From assembly GCA_946496115.1 (NCBI GenBank), contig CAMMFK010000067.1:1-7052 (forward strand): 7,052 nt of DNA. The letters run 5' to 3'. This document shows, piece after piece, positions 5,611 to 7,052 of this stretch (the first letter of the stretch is position 1; the number at the start of each line of letters is the position of its first letter). Under the pieces are notes generated by a model, which was given only the letters and a program-made list of their open reading frames with translations, was not told the DNA's origin and searched no databases. Source of the DNA: an uncultured Clostridium sp. GTDB taxonomy: Bacteria > Bacillota > Clostridia > TANB77 > CAG-508. The position numbers and the translations under genes were made by a program.

Positions 5611-6324
5611 TTAATTATCATTTTGAGCATATTTGAAAGTAAGTGCTCCTGTATATTTTGAAATTTGTACATTATCTGATTTTCTTGTATCTACTTGTAT
5701 TGATCTTGCTCTTAGTCCATATGTATATCCACCCGCTCTGGTTATTGCTCCATACAAACTTTCTTGATTTCCAATTGCTTTTATTGTAAATGGTGATCCC
5801 ACTTTATTTCCATTTATTAATATGACATTTCCTGCACAAGTTATCGCAGTTGTATTTACTATTCTTTCATCATTTATTGATATTGCCTCTGCACCTGCAT
5901 TGGCTAATTCATTTACTAAACTCCTCAAGTCAGAATCATGAACAATTAAATTATTCATGTCTATTGATGTACCTGTTTGAACACTATCTGTCACTATCAT
6001 GCTTATGCCTTCTCCAGTAACATCTGTAAGGCCTAATAACTGATTGTATGTTTTTAGCTCTTGCTGTTTTTCTTCTGAACTATTTCCATTTTCTGTTGAG
6101 GTTTGTCTAAGTTCTTCTAGCCTTTTAACTGACTTTTCTAAATCTGCTTCAGCATTGTCTGACCTTTCTTTCCATTCTAGTAAACTATCTTTAAGCTCAC
6201 TATTTGCAAATGCTTGTGATACAGCTGAGTTTTCTCCTTGCATAGTCCTTACTTGTATTGTAATTGCTGCAGCTAAAACAACACAGACTATTCCAATGGC
6301 TATGTATGCATTTTTATTTTTCAT
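5611..6324 (-). CDS. ylxW: DUF881 family membrane-anchored protein, YlxW position
   Basis: The protein has 237 residues and one N-terminal membrane segment (about 7-24). A charged helical stretch, probably coiled coil, covers about 40-95. The DUF881 domain (about 95-230) includes LLGLTDVTGEGISMIVTD (96-113), AGAEAISINDERIVN (143-157) and GSPFTIKAIGN (176-186). It is a tandem paralogue of the next gene, sharing AGAEAISIND exactly. The family has no proven activity. The ATG at 6324 is the preferred start: GGAGG lies 8 bases upstream, and the preceding in-frame TTG at 6327 would be only 5 bases from it. The stop codon of divIB is 15 bases before the start, so the two genes are surely one transcript. 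The ylxW symbol is given from gene order (divIB, ylxW, ylxX, sbp) as in B. subtilis. Confidence 0.87.
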   Translation of the reverse strand: MKNKNAYIAIGIVCVVLAAAITIQVRTMQGENSAVSQAFANSELKDSLLEWKERSDNAEADLEKSVKRLEELRQTSTENGNSSEEKQQELKTYNQLLGLTDVTGEGISMIVTDSVQTGTSIDMNNLIVHDSDLRSLVNELANAGAEAISINDERIVNTTAITCAGNVILINGNKVGSPFTIKAIGNQESLYGAITRAGGYTYGLRARSIQVDTRKSDNVQISKYTGALTFKYAQNDN

Positions 6325-6339
6325 CAAAATCTCCTCCCG

Positions 6340-7052
6340 TTAAACTTTTTGCCTAAAAAATGGATATTTTTCATTTAAATTCATGTCTACAAATATCTCT
6401 CCGGCTATTCCTTTTTCTTTATCTAGTATTGCTTTTACATATAACATTCTAGTATCTAAATTTGTGCAATCACCTAAGTAAACTGTTTTTTGTTCTGTAT
6501 CTAAATATAATTTGTAATTATTACTATCCTCTATGTTAATACTTGTTATTAAACTATCAAACTGATTTGTTTTTGCAGATGCTGTTATTCTTAAAACTGT
6601 ATTTAACTTTTCTAAATCATTTTCACATAATCTATTTCCAGGTACTATTTCATCTTGCACAGTTTCATATCCTACTATTTTAGCTAGTCCTTCTTTCGTG
6701 TTTGCTGAAATTTCTAGAATGTATCCTTGATTATCTATGTAAGCATAAGAGCCTCCATATTCTAACATATATGTTGCTATTCTTTCTGTTATAACAAATG
6801 TAATTGTATCTGGCAACTTCCTTCTTATTTCAACTGATTTTACATATGGATTTTCTTTTATTGACGCAGTTGTATCTTTATTAGACACTTTAAATAAATT
6901 TGTTTCCTTTTGTACTTTAGATAGACTTATTATTTGTTCAGATGATATGCTTGAATTTCCCTCTACAATAATGTTTTTTATATTAAATATTGGTGATAAC
7001 ATCAAATAAATAATTATTCCTGCAATTACAGCTAAAAGCAAAATGAGTTTTA
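6340..7052 (-). CDS. divIB: Cell division protein FtsQ/DivIB (5' end cut by window edge)
   Basis: DivIB (FtsQ in other bacteria) is a bitopic membrane protein of the septal peptidoglycan synthesis complex with DivIC and FtsL. About 236 residues are in the window. They open with a hydrophobic membrane segment (LILLLAVIAGIIIYLML). The POTRA domain follows, starting at IFNIKNIIVEGNSSISSEQI and continuing through NPYVKSVEIRRKLPDTITF. The beta domain comes next, with IATYMLEYGGSYAYIDNQG and the later LYLDTEQKTVYLGD. The tail IFVDMNLNEKYPFFRQ is typical. The frame stays open to the right edge, so the true start and cytoplasmic N terminus lie outside; the TTG at 7041 falls within the membrane segment and is not a good start. 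The following ylxW begins 15 bases after the stop. murB/murG-type genes are commonly found upstream in this order. Confidence 0.93.
   Translation of the reverse strand, partial: KLILLLAVIAGIIIYLMLSPIFNIKNIIVEGNSSISSEQIISLSKVQKETNLFKVSNKDTTASIKENPYVKSVEIRRKLPDTITFVITERIATYMLEYGGSYAYIDNQGYILEISANTKEGLAKIVGYETVQDEIVPGNRLCENDLEKLNTVLRITASAKTNQFDSLITSINIEDSNNYKLYLDTEQKTVYLGDCTNLDTRMLYVKAILDKEKGIAGEIFVDMNLNEKYPFFRQKV

Noticed and set aside
7039..7041. TTG at 7041 as start of DivIB
   Set aside because: It lies inside the membrane segment, the frame is open to the window edge and no ribosome binding site is visible. The true start is outside.
1..7052. CRISPR array, tRNA or rRNA genes, insertion sequence genes
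   Set aside because: I saw no regularly spaced repeats, no cloverleaf-like segments and no transposase-like frames on either strand.

Overview
The window is strongly AT-rich and looks like a spore-forming low-GC Firmicute, most likely a member of the Clostridia. All eight genes lie on the minus strand. They run in the same order as the Bacillus subtilis division/sporulation locus: divIB (ftsQ), two DUF881 genes (ylxW, ylxX), sbp, ftsA, ftsZ, spoIIGA, sigE. B. subtilis carries bpr-type protease genes between ftsZ and spoIIGA; here that place is a 454-base gene-free stretch. divIB and sigE are cut by the right and left window edges.

Right part (7052 to 4458, transcribed leftward): divIB, ylxW, ylxX and sbp are packed with gaps of 15, 60 and 1 bases and read as one operon of membrane-anchored, divisome-associated proteins. 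The 60-base ylxW-ylxX gap holds an AGGAGG that is too far from the ylxX start, with a small hairpin between them. A 119-base gap with a sigma-A-like promoter and three TTGTAA repeats precedes ftsA, which starts at TTG. ftsZ follows after 140 bases and ends at a strong intrinsic terminator. FtsZ forms the GTP-driven ring, FtsA tethers it to the membrane, and DivIB acts in the later septal peptidoglycan complex.

Left part (1864 to 1): after ftsZ come two tandem terminator-like hairpins, then a promoter-like element with TTGACA, an unusually long 21-base spacer and an overlapping Spo0A-box core. About 300 bases of leader follow, then spoIIGA and sigE. spoIIGA (membrane aspartic protease) and sigE (pro-sigma-E) overlap by 56 bases, which suggests coupled synthesis of the protease and its substrate. 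The leader contains an insert of about 125 bases with much higher GC than its surroundings and a GNRA-loop hairpin, probably a dispersed non-coding repeat.

This is a conserved housekeeping and sporulation locus, and I see no undescribed multi-gene system. The points worth checking are the GC-rich insert in the spoIIGA leader, the hairpin between ribosome binding site and start at ylxX, the degenerate nucleotide-binding motifs of FtsA, and the long-spacer promoter with Spo0A-like boxes.
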